A DNA stretch of 44,431 nt, taken from assembly GCA_018816095.1 (NCBI GenBank), contig JAHIWP010000050.1, positions 1 through 44,431 of the forward strand, read 5' to 3'. The stretch is from Gammaproteobacteria bacterium. GTDB taxonomy: Bacteria > Pseudomonadota > Gammaproteobacteria > Pseudomonadales > Pseudomonadaceae. Position 1 is the first letter of the stretch; each line of letters starts with the position of its first letter. Below, piece after piece: positions 23,263 through 32,195 of this stretch. The notes beneath the pieces are model-generated. The model saw only the letters and a list, made by a program, of their open reading frames with translations. It was not told the origin of the DNA and did no database searches. The translations under genes were made by a program, and so were the position numbers.

Positions 23263-24576
23263 ATGACTCTGCGAAAAATCGCAGGGCTAGGAGCCCTTTT
23301 GTCTCTCGTTCCTGGCTATGCCATGGCCGAAGAGGCAAGCCTGAACAGCGGCGACACCGCTTGGATGTTGGTCGCCACTGTGCTGGTGCTGTTTATGACC
23401 ATTCCCGGTCTGGCGCTTTTCTACGCTGGCATGGTGCGTTCGAAGAACGTGTTGTCAGTGCTGATGCAGTGTTTTGCGATTACCGGGTTGATCAGCATTC
23501 TTTGGGTTGTCTATGGCTATAGCATGGCCTTTGACACGACTGGCATGGAGCAGGGGGTACTTAACCTAAACTCCTTCGTCGGTGGTTTCTCCAAAGCCTT
23601 CCTTTCTGGTTTGACCCTGGACAGCCTGGTGGCTGGGATTCCGGAGAGTGTCTTCATCACCTTCCAGATGACCTTTGCCATCATCACCCCTGCGCTGATT
23701 GTCGGTGCCTTTGCCGAGCGCATGAAGTTCTCGGCCATGCTGATCTTCATGGTGGTGTGGTTCACCCTGGTCTATGCGCCTATCGCGCACATGGTCTGGA
23801 GTGGCGACGGTGCTTTGATGTGGGACTGGGGCGTGCTCGATTTCGCGGGCGGCACTGTGGTGCACATCAACGCGGGTATTGCCGGTCTGGTGGCCTGTCT
23901 GGTGCTTGGCAAGCGTAAAGGCTTTCCGACTACGGCGATGCCGCCGCACAACCTCGGCTACACCCTGATCGGTGCAAGCATGCTTTGGGTCGGCTGGTTC
24001 GGCTTCAACGCAGGCTCGGCGTTGGCCGCCAACGGCAGCGCCGGTATGGCCATGCTGGTGACTCAGATTGCCACCGCAACAGCGGCGCTGAGCTGGATGT
24101 TCGCTGAGTGGATCACCCATCGCAAACCCAGCGTGCTGGGCATTGCCTCGGGTGCTGTGGCGGGGCTGGTGGCGATCACGCCGGCCTCCGGTACAGCGGG
24201 CCCGATGGGCGCTCTGGCGATTGGTCTGGCCAGTGGGGTGATCTGCTTCTTCTGCGCCACCAGCCTGAAACGCAAGCTGGGTTATGACGATTCCCTCGAC
24301 GTATTCGGCGTGCATGCCGTGGGCGGGATTGTCGGCGCTATTCTCACTGGGGCGTTCGCTGCGCCGGCCTTGGGCGGTTTCGGCACGGTGGAAGACATTG
24401 CGGCGCAGTTGTGGATTCAGTTCAAAGGGGTGGCCTTTACGGTGCTGTACACCGCGGTGGTGACCTTCGTAATCCTGAAAGTGATCGACCTAGTAATGGG
24501 CCTGCGTGTCAGTGAAGAGGAAGAGACCATCGGTCTCGATCTCGCCCTGCATAACGAGCGCGGCTACAACCTGTAA
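23263..24576 (+). CDS. amtB: Ammonium transporter AmtB (copy 1)
   Basis: The 437-residue channel has a cleavable-type signal peptide (G-Y-A-M-A before E23) and about eleven TM helices. The twin pore histidines are in G-G-T-V-V-H-I-N-A-G and D-V-F-G-V-H-A-V-G-G, and the second gate region W-V-G-W-F-G-F-N-A-G is conserved. This is the classical E. coli AmtB type, with a C-terminal tail (G-L-R-V-S-E-E-E-E) that contacts GlnK. It lies 37 bp downstream of glnK with AGGAG at its start. Confidence 0.95.
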   Translation: MTLRKIAGLGALLSLVPGYAMAEEASLNSGDTAWMLVATVLVLFMTIPGLALFYAGMVRSKNVLSVLMQCFAITGLISILWVVYGYSMAFDTTGMEQGVLNLNSFVGGFSKAFLSGLTLDSLVAGIPESVFITFQMTFAIITPALIVGAFAERMKFSAMLIFMVVWFTLVYAPIAHMVWSGDGALMWDWGVLDFAGGTVVHINAGIAGLVACLVLGKRKGFPTTAMPPHNLGYTLIGASMLWVGWFGFNAGSALAANGSAGMAMLVTQIATATAALSWMFAEWITHRKPSVLGIASGAVAGLVAITPASGTAGPMGALAIGLASGVICFFCATSLKRKLGYDDSLDVFGVHAVGGIVGAILTGAFAAPALGGFGTVEDIAAQLWIQFKGVAFTVLYTAVVTFVILKVIDLVMGLRVSEEEETIGLDLALHNERGYNL

Positions 24577-24587
24577 GCACACGGAGT

Positions 24588-24610
24588 GCGTCCGGCGCCA
24601 ACCCGGACGC
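24588..24610 (+). other. Intercistronic hairpin between the two amtB genes
   Basis: GCGTCCGG and CCGGACGC form an 8-bp perfect stem with a 7-nt loop 11 nt after the first amtB stop, with no T run. It may tune relative expression of the second channel through mRNA stability or attenuation. Confidence 0.55.
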
Positions 24611-24654
24611 CTTAACCGAATAGCGCTAAAAAGCGTAACGGCAAGAGGTGAACC

Positions 24655-25905
24655 ATGGACAACACAGCATTGACTGCACTGCAGTACGGTTTTGATACCT
24701 TCTACTTTTTGATTTGCGGCGCTCTGGTGATGTGGATGGCAGCGGGTTTTGCCATGCTCGAATCCGGTCTGGTGCGGGCCAAAAACACCACTGAAATTCT
24801 CACCAAGAACATCGCCCTGTACGCAGTGGCGAGCATCATGTACCTGGTGATCGGCTACCACATCATGTACTCCAGCCCGGAAGGCGGCATCCTGCCAAGC
24901 CTGGGTTTCCTGTTGGGTGACGAGCACAGCGTTGAGTCGGTTTTGGCCGGCGGCGACGATGCGCCTTACTACTCGGCGCGTTCGGACTTCTTCTTCCAGG
25001 TGGTGTTCGCCGCGACCTGTATGTCGATCGTGTCCGGTGCTGTGGCTGAGCGCATGAAGCTGTTTGCCTTCCTGGCATTCGCGGTGGTCATGACCGGTTT
25101 CATCTACCCGGTACAGGGCTTCTGGAAATGGGGTTCAGGCTTCCTCAACGAAGCCGGCTTCCTCGACTTCGCCGGCTCCGGTGTCGTGCACATGGCGGGC
25201 GCAACTGCTGCTCTGGCTGGCGTACTGCTGCTCGGCGCACGTAAAGGCAAGTACGGCCCGAATGGCCAGGTTAACGCCATTCCGGGTGCCAACCTGCCAA
25301 TGGCTGCGCTGGGTACCTTCATCCTGTGGATGGGCTGGTTCGGCTTCAACGGTGGCTCGCAGCTGAAGATGAGCACCATCGAAGACGCCAACGCCGTGGC
25401 CAACGTGTTTGTGAACACCAACATGTCCGCTGCCGGTGGCTTGATCGCGGCGCTGATCGTGGCACGCATCCTGTTCGGCAAGGCTGACCTGACCATGGCC
25501 CTTAACGGTGCCCTGGCTGGCCTGGTGGCTATCACTGCCGAGCCACTGACCCCAACAGCCATGCAGGCCACTCTGATCGGTGGTGTGGGCGGCGTGCTGG
25601 TGGTGTTCTCCATCCTCGCGCTGGACAAGCTCAAACTTGACGATCCTGTCGGCGCCATCTCGGTGCACGGTGTGGTCGGTATCTGGGGTCTGCTGGCGGT
25701 TTGCCTGACCAATAGCGACGCGACGCTGGGCGCACAGCTGCTCGGTATCGGTTCGATCTTCGCCTGGGTCTTCGTTTGCAGCCTGATCGTCTGGTCCATC
25801 ATCAAGCTGGTGATGGGGCTGCGCGTCAGTGAAGAAGAGGAATACGAGGGTGTGGATATCGCCGAGTGCGGTATGGAAGCCTACCCGGAATTCACCAAGC
25901 GTTAA
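24655..25905 (+). CDS. Ammonium transporter, divergent second copy
   Basis: The 416-residue Amt/MEP/Rh-family protein lacks the signal peptide of copy 1 and starts directly in the first helix. The twin histidines are kept (G-S-G-V-V-H-M-A-G-A and G-A-I-S-V-H-G-V-V-G), as is W-M-G-W-F-G-F-N-G-G. However, the region before the pore differs (F-F-F-Q-V-V-F-A-A-T-C-M-S-I-V-S-G versus copy 1's F-Q-M-T-F-A-I-I-T-P-A), so the outer gate or selectivity may differ. The tail again has G-L-R-V-S-E-E-E-E, then a unique ending, P-E-F-T-K-R. The copies are distinct subfamilies rather than a recent duplication. An amtB1-amtB2 pair behind glnK is known from P. stutzeri. The start has AGAGGTGA. Confidence 0.93.
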   Translation: MDNTALTALQYGFDTFYFLICGALVMWMAAGFAMLESGLVRAKNTTEILTKNIALYAVASIMYLVIGYHIMYSSPEGGILPSLGFLLGDEHSVESVLAGGDDAPYYSARSDFFFQVVFAATCMSIVSGAVAERMKLFAFLAFAVVMTGFIYPVQGFWKWGSGFLNEAGFLDFAGSGVVHMAGATAALAGVLLLGARKGKYGPNGQVNAIPGANLPMAALGTFILWMGWFGFNGGSQLKMSTIEDANAVANVFVNTNMSAAGGLIAALIVARILFGKADLTMALNGALAGLVAITAEPLTPTAMQATLIGGVGGVLVVFSILALDKLKLDDPVGAISVHGVVGIWGLLAVCLTNSDATLGAQLLGIGSIFAWVFVCSLIVWSIIKLVMGLRVSEEEEYEGVDIAECGMEAYPEFTKR

Positions 25906-25921
25906 TTCCTGCTGGGTTTGA

Positions 25922-25953
25922 ACAAGGGCGCCTAATGGCGCCCTTTGTTTTTT
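25922..25953 (+). terminator. Rho-independent terminator of the glnK operon
   Basis: AAGGGCGCC-TAAT-GGCGCCCTT forms a 9-bp stem followed by TTGTTTTTT, 16 nt after the second amtB stop. Confidence 0.93.
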
Positions 25954-26092
25954 CTGTGGGTCGGAAAAGTCTGCTGTTTTTAAGCACGCGCGCGGTTGTG
26001 ATCCAGCAGCAACAGACCCTAAAATGCGCGCCGTTGAGTGCCGCTCGCCGATGCGTAGCGCTCAGCCCAGGCAAGACCATTGGATTTTTTAT

Positions 26093-26120
26093 CAGCGGCG
26101 TTAGAAAGCTGACGCCGCTG
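26093..26120 (+). other. Hairpin just upstream of sutA
   Basis: CAGCGGCGT and ACGCCGCTG pair in a 9-bp stem with a 10-nt loop, 42 bp before the sutA start. A TATAAC right after it (26123-26128) could be a -10 element, in which case the dyad would lie across the -35 region rather than in the leader RNA. The rest of the 257-bp gap after amtB2 holds only the terminator. Confidence 0.4.
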
Positions 26121-26162
26121 GGCTATAACTACTCTGCTTTTCGCAAGTCATGAGGTTGGAAC

Positions 26163-26492
26163 ATGAGCGACGATGATCTGGAAAACGACGAATTAGAAAG
26201 CGCTGACGAAGACGAAGGTGAGGAGCTGGCTGCCGCTGATGATGGCGACACTAGCGATGACGACGACAGCGACGATGAAGTTGTAGTCACCAGCAAGCCT
26301 AAAAAAGCCAAGGCTGCTGTCTCGGTAGAAGACTTGCCGAGCGTTGAAGCCAAGCAGAAAGACCGTGATGCCCTGGCCCGCGCCATGGAGGAGTTTCTCT
26401 CGCGTGGCGGCAAGGTGCAGGAGGTCGAGCCGAATGTGGTCTCCGACCCGCCCAAGAAGCCCGAAGGCAAATACGGCAGCCGCCCTATCTAA
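26163..26492 (+). CDS. sutA: SutA, RNA polymerase-associated slow-growth transcription factor
   Basis: The 109-residue protein is strikingly acidic in its N-terminal 45 residues (D/E-rich, predicted disordered). A short helical core follows (D-L-P-S-V-E-A-K-Q-K-D-R-D-A-L-A-R-A-M-E-E-F-L), and the C-terminus is basic and proline-rich, ending K-Y-G-S-R-P-I. This matches Pseudomonas SutA, which binds the beta subunit of RNA polymerase, increases expression of ribosomal and housekeeping genes during slow growth or nutrient limitation, and interacts with sigma-S holoenzyme. The position next to amtB/glnK and the HAD gene also matches P. aeruginosa. Slight length variation in the acidic tail is expected. 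Confidence 0.9.
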   Translation: MSDDDLENDELESADEDEGEELAAADDGDTSDDDDSDDEVVVTSKPKKAKAAVSVEDLPSVEAKQKDRDALARAMEEFLSRGGKVQEVEPNVVSDPPKKPEGKYGSRPI

Positions 26493-26505
26493 GCGCCTGC
26501 GGTAA

Positions 26506-26548
26506 CACAAAAAAGCCCACAGGCCATAAGCCTGTGGGCTTTTTTGTG
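26506..26548. terminator. Bidirectional terminator between sutA and the HAD gene
   Basis: A perfect 19-bp stem (CACAAAAAAGCCCACAGGC and complement) with a CATAA loop has A and T runs on both arms and sits between the convergent stops. Confidence 0.95.
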
Positions 26549-26562
26549 GCGTTAAGGGTTGC

Positions 26563-27258
26563 TTACGCCCAGCTGTGCAGCAAGGTCGGCAACTCTGCCA
26601 AGCTGCGGATCTCTCCATCCGGGTGGTTGTCGGCCTCCCAAGCTTTGCCCAGGGGGTTGAACCAGATGGCGCGCAGACCCGCCGTCTGAGCCCCGGCAAT
26701 ATCATCGCTGGGGTGGTCGCCAATATGCACCGCGTGTTCGGCGGCAATGCCGGCGCGCTTCAGGGCTTCGGTGAACGGTTTCGGGTCAGGTTTGCCGACG
26801 CCCAATTCTTCGGCGCAGAGGGCGAATTGGAAGTAGTCCGCCAGGCCGAGACGGCGCACATCGGCATTGCCGTTGGTGATAACCCCAAGCTGAAAGCGAT
26901 TAGCCAGGGCTTCAAGTGTGGGGTGCACCTCAGCAAACAGTTCGACCTGATGGCGCGCCGCAAGGAAGATCTGAAAGCCGGCCTCGGCCAGCGCCTGCGC
27001 CTCGCTGTGCGGGTAACCCGCGTCTGTCAGGGCATGCAGGAGGATGCGCCGGCGCAGCTCACTGAGGCGGTGCTTGAGCATGGGTTCGGCCAGCAGCAGG
27101 CTGGCACGAATTGACCACAGATGCTCCACCGGCACAGCGCCGAGGCGCGGCGCGTGCAGAGCCAGCCAGTTACGCAGCGCCGCTTCGGCGTCCTGCATCA
27201 CCGGGGTGACATCCCACAGCGTGTCGTCAAGGTCGAAGGTGATCAGCTGAATACTCAT
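26563..27258 (-). CDS. HAD-superfamily phosphatase, YigB-like
   Basis: The 231-residue HAD-IA hydrolase has motif [12 protein letters not shown] (nucleophile Asp9, acid Asp11), motif II T-N-G-N-A-D, and motifs III/IV with Lys in G-V-G-K-P-D-P-K and [10 protein letters not shown]. coli YigB, encoded at the equivalent end of dapF-yigA-xerC, dephosphorylates FMN and the riboflavin intermediate 5-amino-6-(5-phosphoribitylamino)uracil; the same role is plausible. The start overlaps the xerC stop by 4 bp (ATGA), indicating translational coupling. Confidence 0.9.
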   Translation of the reverse strand: MSIQLITFDLDDTLWDVTPVMQDAEAALRNWLALHAPRLGAVPVEHLWSIRASLLLAEPMLKHRLSELRRRILLHALTDAGYPHSEAQALAEAGFQIFLAARHQVELFAEVHPTLEALANRFQLGVITNGNADVRRLGLADYFQFALCAEELGVGKPDPKPFTEALKRAGIAAEHAVHIGDHPSDDIAGAQTAGLRAIWFNPLGKAWEADNHPDGEIRSLAELPTLLHSWA

Positions 27259-28151
27259 TCTGTGCTGCCTTTGCGTTTGGCCCGTGGGTGAGCCTGGTCA
27301 TAGACCGTGGCCAGGTGCTGGAAATCCAGGTGGGTGTATATCTGCGTGGTGGCGATGTCAGCATGGCCGAGCAGTTCCTGCACCGCGCGCAAGTCTTGGG
27401 ACGACTCCAGCATATGGCTGGCGAAGCTGTGACGCAGCATATGCGGATGCAGGTGCTGACCCAGTTCGCGTACGCCGGCTTGGCGCACCCGCAGCTGCAC
27501 GGCTCGCGGGCCGATACGCCGGCCTTGCTGGCTGATAAACACAGCGCCATCGGCAGGCTTGGCCAGGGCGCGTAACGGCAACCAGTGCTCCATGGCCTGA
27601 CGTGCCATGCGGCCGATGGGCAGCTCGCGGGTTTTGTTGCCTTTACCGGTGACGCGTACCAGGCCGGCGGGCAGGTCGAGGCCGTCCAGGTTGAGGCTGA
27701 CCAGCTCCGACAGGCGCAACCCGGAGGAGTAGAACAGTTCCAACATCGCCTGATCACGCAGGGCGATAAAGTCGTCTTCCAGAGCACCGTCGAGCAGTTG
27801 TGCCGTGCGATCGGCGTCTAGGGTTTTTGGCAGGCGGCGTTCGCCTTTGGGCGGCATCAGGCCGCTGGCGGGGTCGCTTTCGCAGTGGCCTTCGCGAATC
27901 AGGTAACGGTACAGGCCACGGGTCGCGGAAAGCAGGCGCGCCAGGCTGCGGCTAGATTGCCCTTGCATGTGCAGGCGTCCGACCATGCGCCGCAGCCGCG
28001 CGCTGTCGAGCGCCGACCAGCGGTCAATGTGCTCGGGCGGACACAGCGCCAATAGCGTGCTCAGGTCGTGCCGATAGCCGATCAAGGTGTGCGAGGACAG
28101 CTGGCGCTCACTGCGCAGGTGTTCGAGGTAGGCGTCCAGGAGGTCTTGCAT
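27255..28151 (-). CDS. xerC: Site-specific tyrosine recombinase XerC (Sss)
   Basis: The 298-residue recombinase has the complete catalytic set: Arg146 (S-S-G-L-R-L-S-E-L), Lys170, His237 and Arg240 ([10 protein letters not shown]), His263 (L-L-G-H-A-D-I) and nucleophile Tyr272 (Q-I-Y-T-H). An N-terminal core-binding (SAM-like) domain covers roughly residues 1-85. XerC acts with XerD at dif to resolve chromosome dimers; P. fluorescens sss mutants also lose root colonisation and phase variation. It is in the operon with dapF, as in E. coli. Confidence 0.97.
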   Translation of the reverse strand: MQDLLDAYLEHLRSERQLSSHTLIGYRHDLSTLLALCPPEHIDRWSALDSARLRRMVGRLHMQGQSSRSLARLLSATRGLYRYLIREGHCESDPASGLMPPKGERRLPKTLDADRTAQLLDGALEDDFIALRDQAMLELFYSSGLRLSELVSLNLDGLDLPAGLVRVTGKGNKTRELPIGRMARQAMEHWLPLRALAKPADGAVFISQQGRRIGPRAVQLRVRQAGVRELGQHLHPHMLRHSFASHMLESSQDLRAVQELLGHADIATTQIYTHLDFQHLATVYDQAHPRAKRKGSTE

Positions 28152-28183
28152 GGCAGCTCCCTACGGTGCGGTCGCTGCGCCGG

Positions 28184-28882
28184 TTAACGCACCGAACGCA
28201 AGGGTGTGGCAAAACCGGGCACGACACGGGCCAGGACTTCGGCGATATAGCCGAGAAACAGGGTGCCCAGCGAGCTTTTGTAATGCTGCGGATCGCTGCT
28301 GCCAATCGCCAGCACACCATGCAGGCCTTGATGGGTGATGCTGACCACCGCTGCCGAACCGACCTGTTTGCCGTCCTTGCTGCCGAACAGGAAATTCAAC
28401 TCATGCTCGCGCAGTACCCCGCAGATGGTCTTGCCTCCCGCCAGCAGGCTGCCGACAGCCTGGTGCGCTTCGGCGCTGCTGACTGAGCGGCCAACGGGCA
28501 ACGGTGCTTCACTGAACAGGATCAGGCTAACGAAGGGCACCTGAAACTCACTGCGCAGGCTGTCTTCGACGCAGCTGACCACTTCTTCCAGGCTGTTGGC
28601 GTCGAGCAGGTCGAGCACCAGGCGGCGGGTCTTGTCGAACAGGCGGTCGTTGTCGCGGGCCACATCCATCAATTGTGAGAGGCGCTGACGCATTTCGATA
28701 TTGCGCTCGCGCAGCAGCTTCACCTGCCGCTCAACCAGCGACACGGTATCGCCGCGCTGGTGCGGGATGCGCAGCTCGGGGATCAACTCGTCGTGATCGA
28801 TAAAGAACTCCGGATGCAGGCGCAGGTAAGCGGCAACTGTCTCCGAATCCAGTGGCTTGGGTGAATCCTGCTTGTCGGTCAT
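28184..28882 (-). CDS. DUF484-family protein (YigA-like)
   Basis: The 232-residue protein begins with a short helical domain ([19 protein letters not shown]), then a coiled coil, then a GAF-like fold ([15 protein letters not shown]), which is DUF484 (PF04340). It is conserved between dapF and xerC across gammaproteobacteria, but no molecular function is established. The start at M-T-D-K-Q overlaps the dapF stop by 4 bp; the longer upstream frame lies inside dapF and is not used. Confidence 0.92.
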   Translation of the reverse strand: MTDKQDSPKPLDSETVAAYLRLHPEFFIDHDELIPELRIPHQRGDTVSLVERQVKLLRERNIEMRQRLSQLMDVARDNDRLFDKTRRLVLDLLDANSLEEVVSCVEDSLRSEFQVPFVSLILFSEAPLPVGRSVSSAEAHQAVGSLLAGGKTICGVLREHELNFLFGSKDGKQVGSAAVVSITHQGLHGVLAIGSSDPQHYKSSLGTLFLGYIAEVLARVVPGFATPLRSVR

Positions 28883-29709
28883 AGACGAACCTGTCCTTCG
28901 TACACGCGTACAGCGGGGCCGGTCATCATAACGGGCTGGCCCGGGCCTGCCCATTCAATGCTCAGTTTGCCGCCAGGCAACTCAATCTGCACCGGCGAGT
29001 CCATCCAGCCCTGGCTGATTGCCGCGACCGCCGCGGCGCAGGCGCCGGTGCCACAGGCCTGGGTTTCCCCGGCGCCACGCTCCCACACGCGCAGCTTGGC
29101 GCGATGGCGGTCAAGCACTTGCAGGAAGCCGACATTAACCCGTTGCGGGAAGCGCGGGTGGTGTTCGAGCTTCGGCCCCAGGCTGTGCACCGGCGCGTTA
29201 TCGACGCTGTCGACGCGCAGCACGGCATGCGGGTTACCCATGGACACCGCGGCCAACTCAACGGTCTGTCCGTCGACGGCCACGCTGTAGCTCAGCGCCT
29301 GCTGCTCGGCCTGAAACGGGATCTCGGCTGGGACCAGGCGCGGTGCGCCCATGTTGACGCTGATCTGCCCGTCGTTGCGCACGTCCAGCTCGATAATGCC
29401 GCCCTTGGTTTCCACGCGGATCTGCTTTTTCACAGTCAGGCGCTTGTCCAGCACGAAGCGCGCGAAGCAGCGCGCGCCGTTGCCGCACTGTTCCACTTCC
29501 GAACCGTCGGCATTGAAGATGCGGTAGCGGAAGTCCACGTCTGGATTACTCGGCGGCTCGACCAGCAGCAGCTGATCGAAGCCCACGCCGGTGTGGCGAT
29601 CGCCCCATTGCTTGGCGTTTTTCGGCTGTATGTGCGCGTGCTGGCTGATCAGGTCGAGGACCATGAAATCATTGCCGAGGCCGTGCATCTTGGTAAAACG
29701 CAATAACAT
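28879..29709 (-). CDS. dapF: Diaminopimelate epimerase
   Basis: DapF converts LL- to meso-diaminopimelate for lysine and peptidoglycan synthesis, using two cysteines without cofactor. Both are present: Cys75 in E-Q-C-G-N-G-A-R-C and Cys219 in [10 protein letters not shown]. The N-terminus [11 protein letters not shown] is canonical and 276 residues is the usual length. It lies 12 bp downstream of lysA, the next enzyme of the pathway. Confidence 0.98.
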   Translation of the reverse strand: MLLRFTKMHGLGNDFMVLDLISQHAHIQPKNAKQWGDRHTGVGFDQLLLVEPPSNPDVDFRYRIFNADGSEVEQCGNGARCFARFVLDKRLTVKKQIRVETKGGIIELDVRNDGQISVNMGAPRLVPAEIPFQAEQQALSYSVAVDGQTVELAAVSMGNPHAVLRVDSVDNAPVHSLGPKLEHHPRFPQRVNVGFLQVLDRHRAKLRVWERGAGETQACGTGACAAAVAAISQGWMDSPVQIELPGGKLSIEWAGPGQPVMMTGPAVRVYEGQVRL

Positions 29710-29721
29710 GAACTCGTCCTT

Positions 29722-30975
29722 TTAGCTCGCGGGCGGCAGGCAGTGTTCGCCTGCAAAAAGCTCGCTGAGCGTCTCGCGACGACGCACTTCGAAGACCTGG
29801 TCGCCATCCACCATCACCTCGGCGGCGCGGCCGCGGGTGTTGTAGTTGGAACTCATGACAAAGCCATAGGCACCGGCTGAGCACACGGCCAGTAGATCGC
29901 CCTCGGTCAGGGCCAGCTCGCGGTCCTTGGCGAGGAAGTCGCCGGTTTCGCAAATCGGCCCGACGATGTCGTAATTGCGCGTCGCACCGGTACGCGGCTG
30001 CACGGCGATCACATCCATCCAGGCTTGGTAGAGCGCCGGGCGGATCAAGTCGTTCATCGCAGCGTCGACGATGGCAAAGTCTTTGTGTTCGGTGTGCTTG
30101 AGGTATTCGACCTGGGTCAGCAACACACCGGCGTTGGCGACAATCGAACGGCCTGGCTCGAATACCAGCTTCAACTCACGCCCGGCAATGCGCTCGCGCA
30201 CTGCTTTTATGTAGTCGCCAGCCAGTGGTGGCTGTTCGTCGCGGTACTGCACGCCGAGGCCGCCGCCCAAGTCCAGGTGCTTGATCTGGATGCCTTGGCC
30301 GGCCAGGTTGTCGATTAGTGCGAGCAGGCGGTCGAGGGCATCGAGGAACGGTGGCAGCGTGGTTAGCTGTGAGCCGATATGGCAATCGACGCCCACCACC
30401 TGCAGGTTCGGCAGGGCTGCTGCGCGGGCGTATACGGCCGGCGCATCGCTGATGGCGATACCAAATTTGTTTTCTTTCAGCCCGGTGGAAATGTACGGGT
30501 GCGTGCCCGCGTCCACATCCGGGTTGACCCGCAGCGAAATCGCCGCTGTCTGGCCCAGTTCAGCGGCCACTACTTGCAGGCGCTCCAGCTCGTCAGTGGA
30601 CTCGACGTTGAAGCAGTGCACGCCCACTTCAAGGGCGCGGCGCATGTCGTCGCGGCTCTTGCCGACACCGGAGAAGACGATCTTGTTCGCCTCACCACCG
30701 GCGGCCAGTACACGCTCCAGCTCACCACGGGAGACGATGTCAAAACCGGCGCCAAGACGCGCCAGGACATTCAAAACACCGATATTGGAGTTGGCTTTGA
30801 CGGCGAAGCAGACCAGATGCGGCATGCCCTGCAGGGCATCCGCATAGGCACGGTACTGCGCTTCGATGTGTGCACGCGAATAGACGTAAGTCGGCGTGCC
30901 GAAGCGTTGGGCGATGGCGGACAACGCCACCCCTTCCGCGAACAGCGTACCGTCGCGGTAGTTGAAGGCGTTCAT
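29722..30975 (-). CDS. lysA: Diaminopimelate decarboxylase
   Basis: This 417-residue PLP enzyme of alanine racemase-like fold III makes L-lysine from meso-diaminopimelate. Lys60 (F-A-V-K-A-N) is the predicted Schiff-base lysine. H-L-D-L-G-G-G-L-G-V, E-P-G-R-S-I-V-A-N-A-G and the active-site Cys in G-P-I-C-E-T-G-D are all present. Substrate supply comes from DapF encoded next door, and lppL is 9 bp upstream. Confidence 0.98.
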   Translation of the reverse strand: MNAFNYRDGTLFAEGVALSAIAQRFGTPTYVYSRAHIEAQYRAYADALQGMPHLVCFAVKANSNIGVLNVLARLGAGFDIVSRGELERVLAAGGEANKIVFSGVGKSRDDMRRALEVGVHCFNVESTDELERLQVVAAELGQTAAISLRVNPDVDAGTHPYISTGLKENKFGIAISDAPAVYARAAALPNLQVVGVDCHIGSQLTTLPPFLDALDRLLALIDNLAGQGIQIKHLDLGGGLGVQYRDEQPPLAGDYIKAVRERIAGRELKLVFEPGRSIVANAGVLLTQVEYLKHTEHKDFAIVDAAMNDLIRPALYQAWMDVIAVQPRTGATRNYDIVGPICETGDFLAKDRELALTEGDLLAVCSAGAYGFVMSSNYNTRGRAAEVMVDGDQVFEVRRRETLSELFAGEHCLPPAS

Positions 30976-30984
30976 GCGCTGTCC

Positions 30985-31137
30985 TTATTCGGTCTGTGCA
31001 GGTTCAGTTGCGGGTTCCGCCTGTGCGGCCACGGACGCGCTTTCTTCCGGCAGGAACAGCGGGCCTTTTTGGCCGCAGCCAGCGAGCAGTGAGCTGATAG
31101 CAACCACGGTGAAGAGGGCAGTAAACAACCGCTTCAT
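30985..31137 (-). CDS. lppL: Small outer-membrane lipoprotein LppL
   Basis: The 50-residue prolipoprotein has signal peptide M-K-R-L-F-T-A-L-F-T-V-V-A-I-S-S and lipobox L-L-A-G-C, so Cys21 is acylated. The mature part starts C-G-Q-K-G-P-L-F-L-P and continues as a short acidic, Ala/Pro-rich tail. The C-G-Q-K-G-P-L motif is that of the YifL/LptM family, which in E. coli stabilises the LptD-LptE lipopolysaccharide translocon. It is the first gene of the lysA-dapF operon, and GGAT lies 8 nt before the ATG. Confidence 0.92.
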   Translation of the reverse strand: MKRLFTALFTVVAISSLLAGCGQKGPLFLPEESASVAAQAEPATEPAQTE

Positions 31138-31558
31138 GATGAAATCCCTGTAAAAAGCATGATTGCGCCGGAGTATACCGAGCCCCCGACGCCTTGCCTA
31201 TGCGCCAGGGGTCCCGTCTGGCGCGGCCTTGCTTGTCGCGTGGGAGCGCGTACTCGGCACCCGTGATCGGGCGCCTGAATAGTCAGCCCCCTCGTCGTGA
31301 GTAGTTCAGTATTAGTCGTCTACCGCTAAGGTGTGCTCGGTTACCTGAGGCGTTGCCACTGAGTCAGCGTACCCTGCAGCGGCATTTGCGCGAGGCCGGG
31401 TTATCCTTCAATCCGTTCACCTCTGTGGTGCAAGCGTTGGCTGTTACTATGCTGCGCTGCGTTTCTCACCTACTGGCGCCTTGCCTAACCGTCACGCTGT
31501 TATAGCGCCCGCTACCCAAGGCTTTTTGTAGTCGCTGAATTTTTTGAGGTATGTCGTA
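31138..31558. other. Divergent intergenic region lppL / cyaY
   Basis: These 421 bp must carry the promoters for the six-gene lppL operon and for cyaY. A weak GGC-CCCG-type stem around 31256-31275 is the only structure noted. I see no convincing -35/-10 pair, RNA gene or open frame. Confidence 0.5.
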
Positions 31559-31891
31559 ATGAGTTTGACCGAAGCCCGCTTTCACGATCTGGTCGATGCC
31601 ACCCAACAGGCGGTGGAAGATATTTTCGATGACTGCGACCTGGACCTTGATCTGGAAAACTCGGCCGGGGTGCTGACCGTACGTTTCGAGAACGGCACGC
31701 AGTTGATCTTCAGTCGCCAGGAGCCCCTGCGTCAGCTCTGGCTGGCAGCCCGTTCCGGTGGTTTCCATTTCGATTACGACCCGGCCAGCGAGCGCTGGAT
31801 CTGTGACAGCAGCGACGAGCAGCTGGGCGAAATGCTTGCACGTATCACGCTTGAGCAATCGGGTGCCGACCTTGAGTTCGAAGAACTCTGA
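31559..31891 (+). CDS. cyaY: Frataxin-like iron-sulfur cluster assembly protein CyaY
   Basis: The 110-residue frataxin has the acidic first helix (A-V-E-D-I-F-D-D-C-D-L-D-L-D) used for iron and IscS binding, followed by V-L-T-V-R-F-E-N-G-T-Q-L-I-F-S-R-Q-E-P and Q-L-W-L-A. CyaY modulates IscS during Fe-S cluster building. The start is chosen because GAGGT lies 8 nt upstream. A DUF1289 gene begins 4 bp after its stop. Confidence 0.96.
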   Translation: MSLTEARFHDLVDATQQAVEDIFDDCDLDLDLENSAGVLTVRFENGTQLIFSRQEPLRQLWLAARSGGFHFDYDPASERWICDSSDEQLGEMLARITLEQSGADLEFEEL

Positions 31892-31895
31892 GGCG

Positions 31896-32078
31896 ATGGG
31901 CGAGCAGGTCGCTTCGCCCTGCCGCCGCCAGTGCTGCCTGGATGATCACGATATCTGCCTGGGTTGTGGCCGTACGCTGCAGGACATTCTCGACTGGAGC
32001 AAGGCCGACCGGCTGCGCCAGCGCGCGATCTGTGCGGCGGCTGAGGTGCGCCTGCAGCAGCGCAGCGATAACCCTTGA
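31896..32078 (+). CDS. DUF1289 small cysteine-rich protein
   Basis: The 60-residue protein has the DUF1289 pattern S-P-C-R-x-x-C and C-L-G-C-G-R-T-L-x-D-I-x-x-W, with cysteines at 9, 13, 14, 21 and 24, probably binding zinc or an Fe-S cluster. It starts 4 bp after the cyaY stop, so it is surely co-transcribed and perhaps translationally coupled. The family is often described as Fe-S-protein-like, but its function is not established; cyaY linkage supports an Fe-S role. Confidence 0.85.
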   Translation: MGEQVASPCRRQCCLDDHDICLGCGRTLQDILDWSKADRLRQRAICAAAEVRLQQRSDNP

Positions 32079-32128
32079 CCGGGCGGTCTTGTTTATTTGA
32101 GTGGCTGTGGTACGGTCAGCAAAATCTT

Positions 32129-32166
32129 GCAAAACCCCGTCTTCGTGATGGGGTTTTGCTTTTTTC
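32129..32166 (+). terminator. Rho-independent terminator after cyaY-DUF1289
   Basis: GCAAAACCCC and GGGGTTTTGC form a 10-bp stem with an 11-nt loop and a TTTTTT tail. It separates DUF1289 from rnk, whose start is 30 bp downstream. Confidence 0.93.
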
Positions 32167-32195
32167 ACCATCCGTAAAGGGGATATACCCGCACC

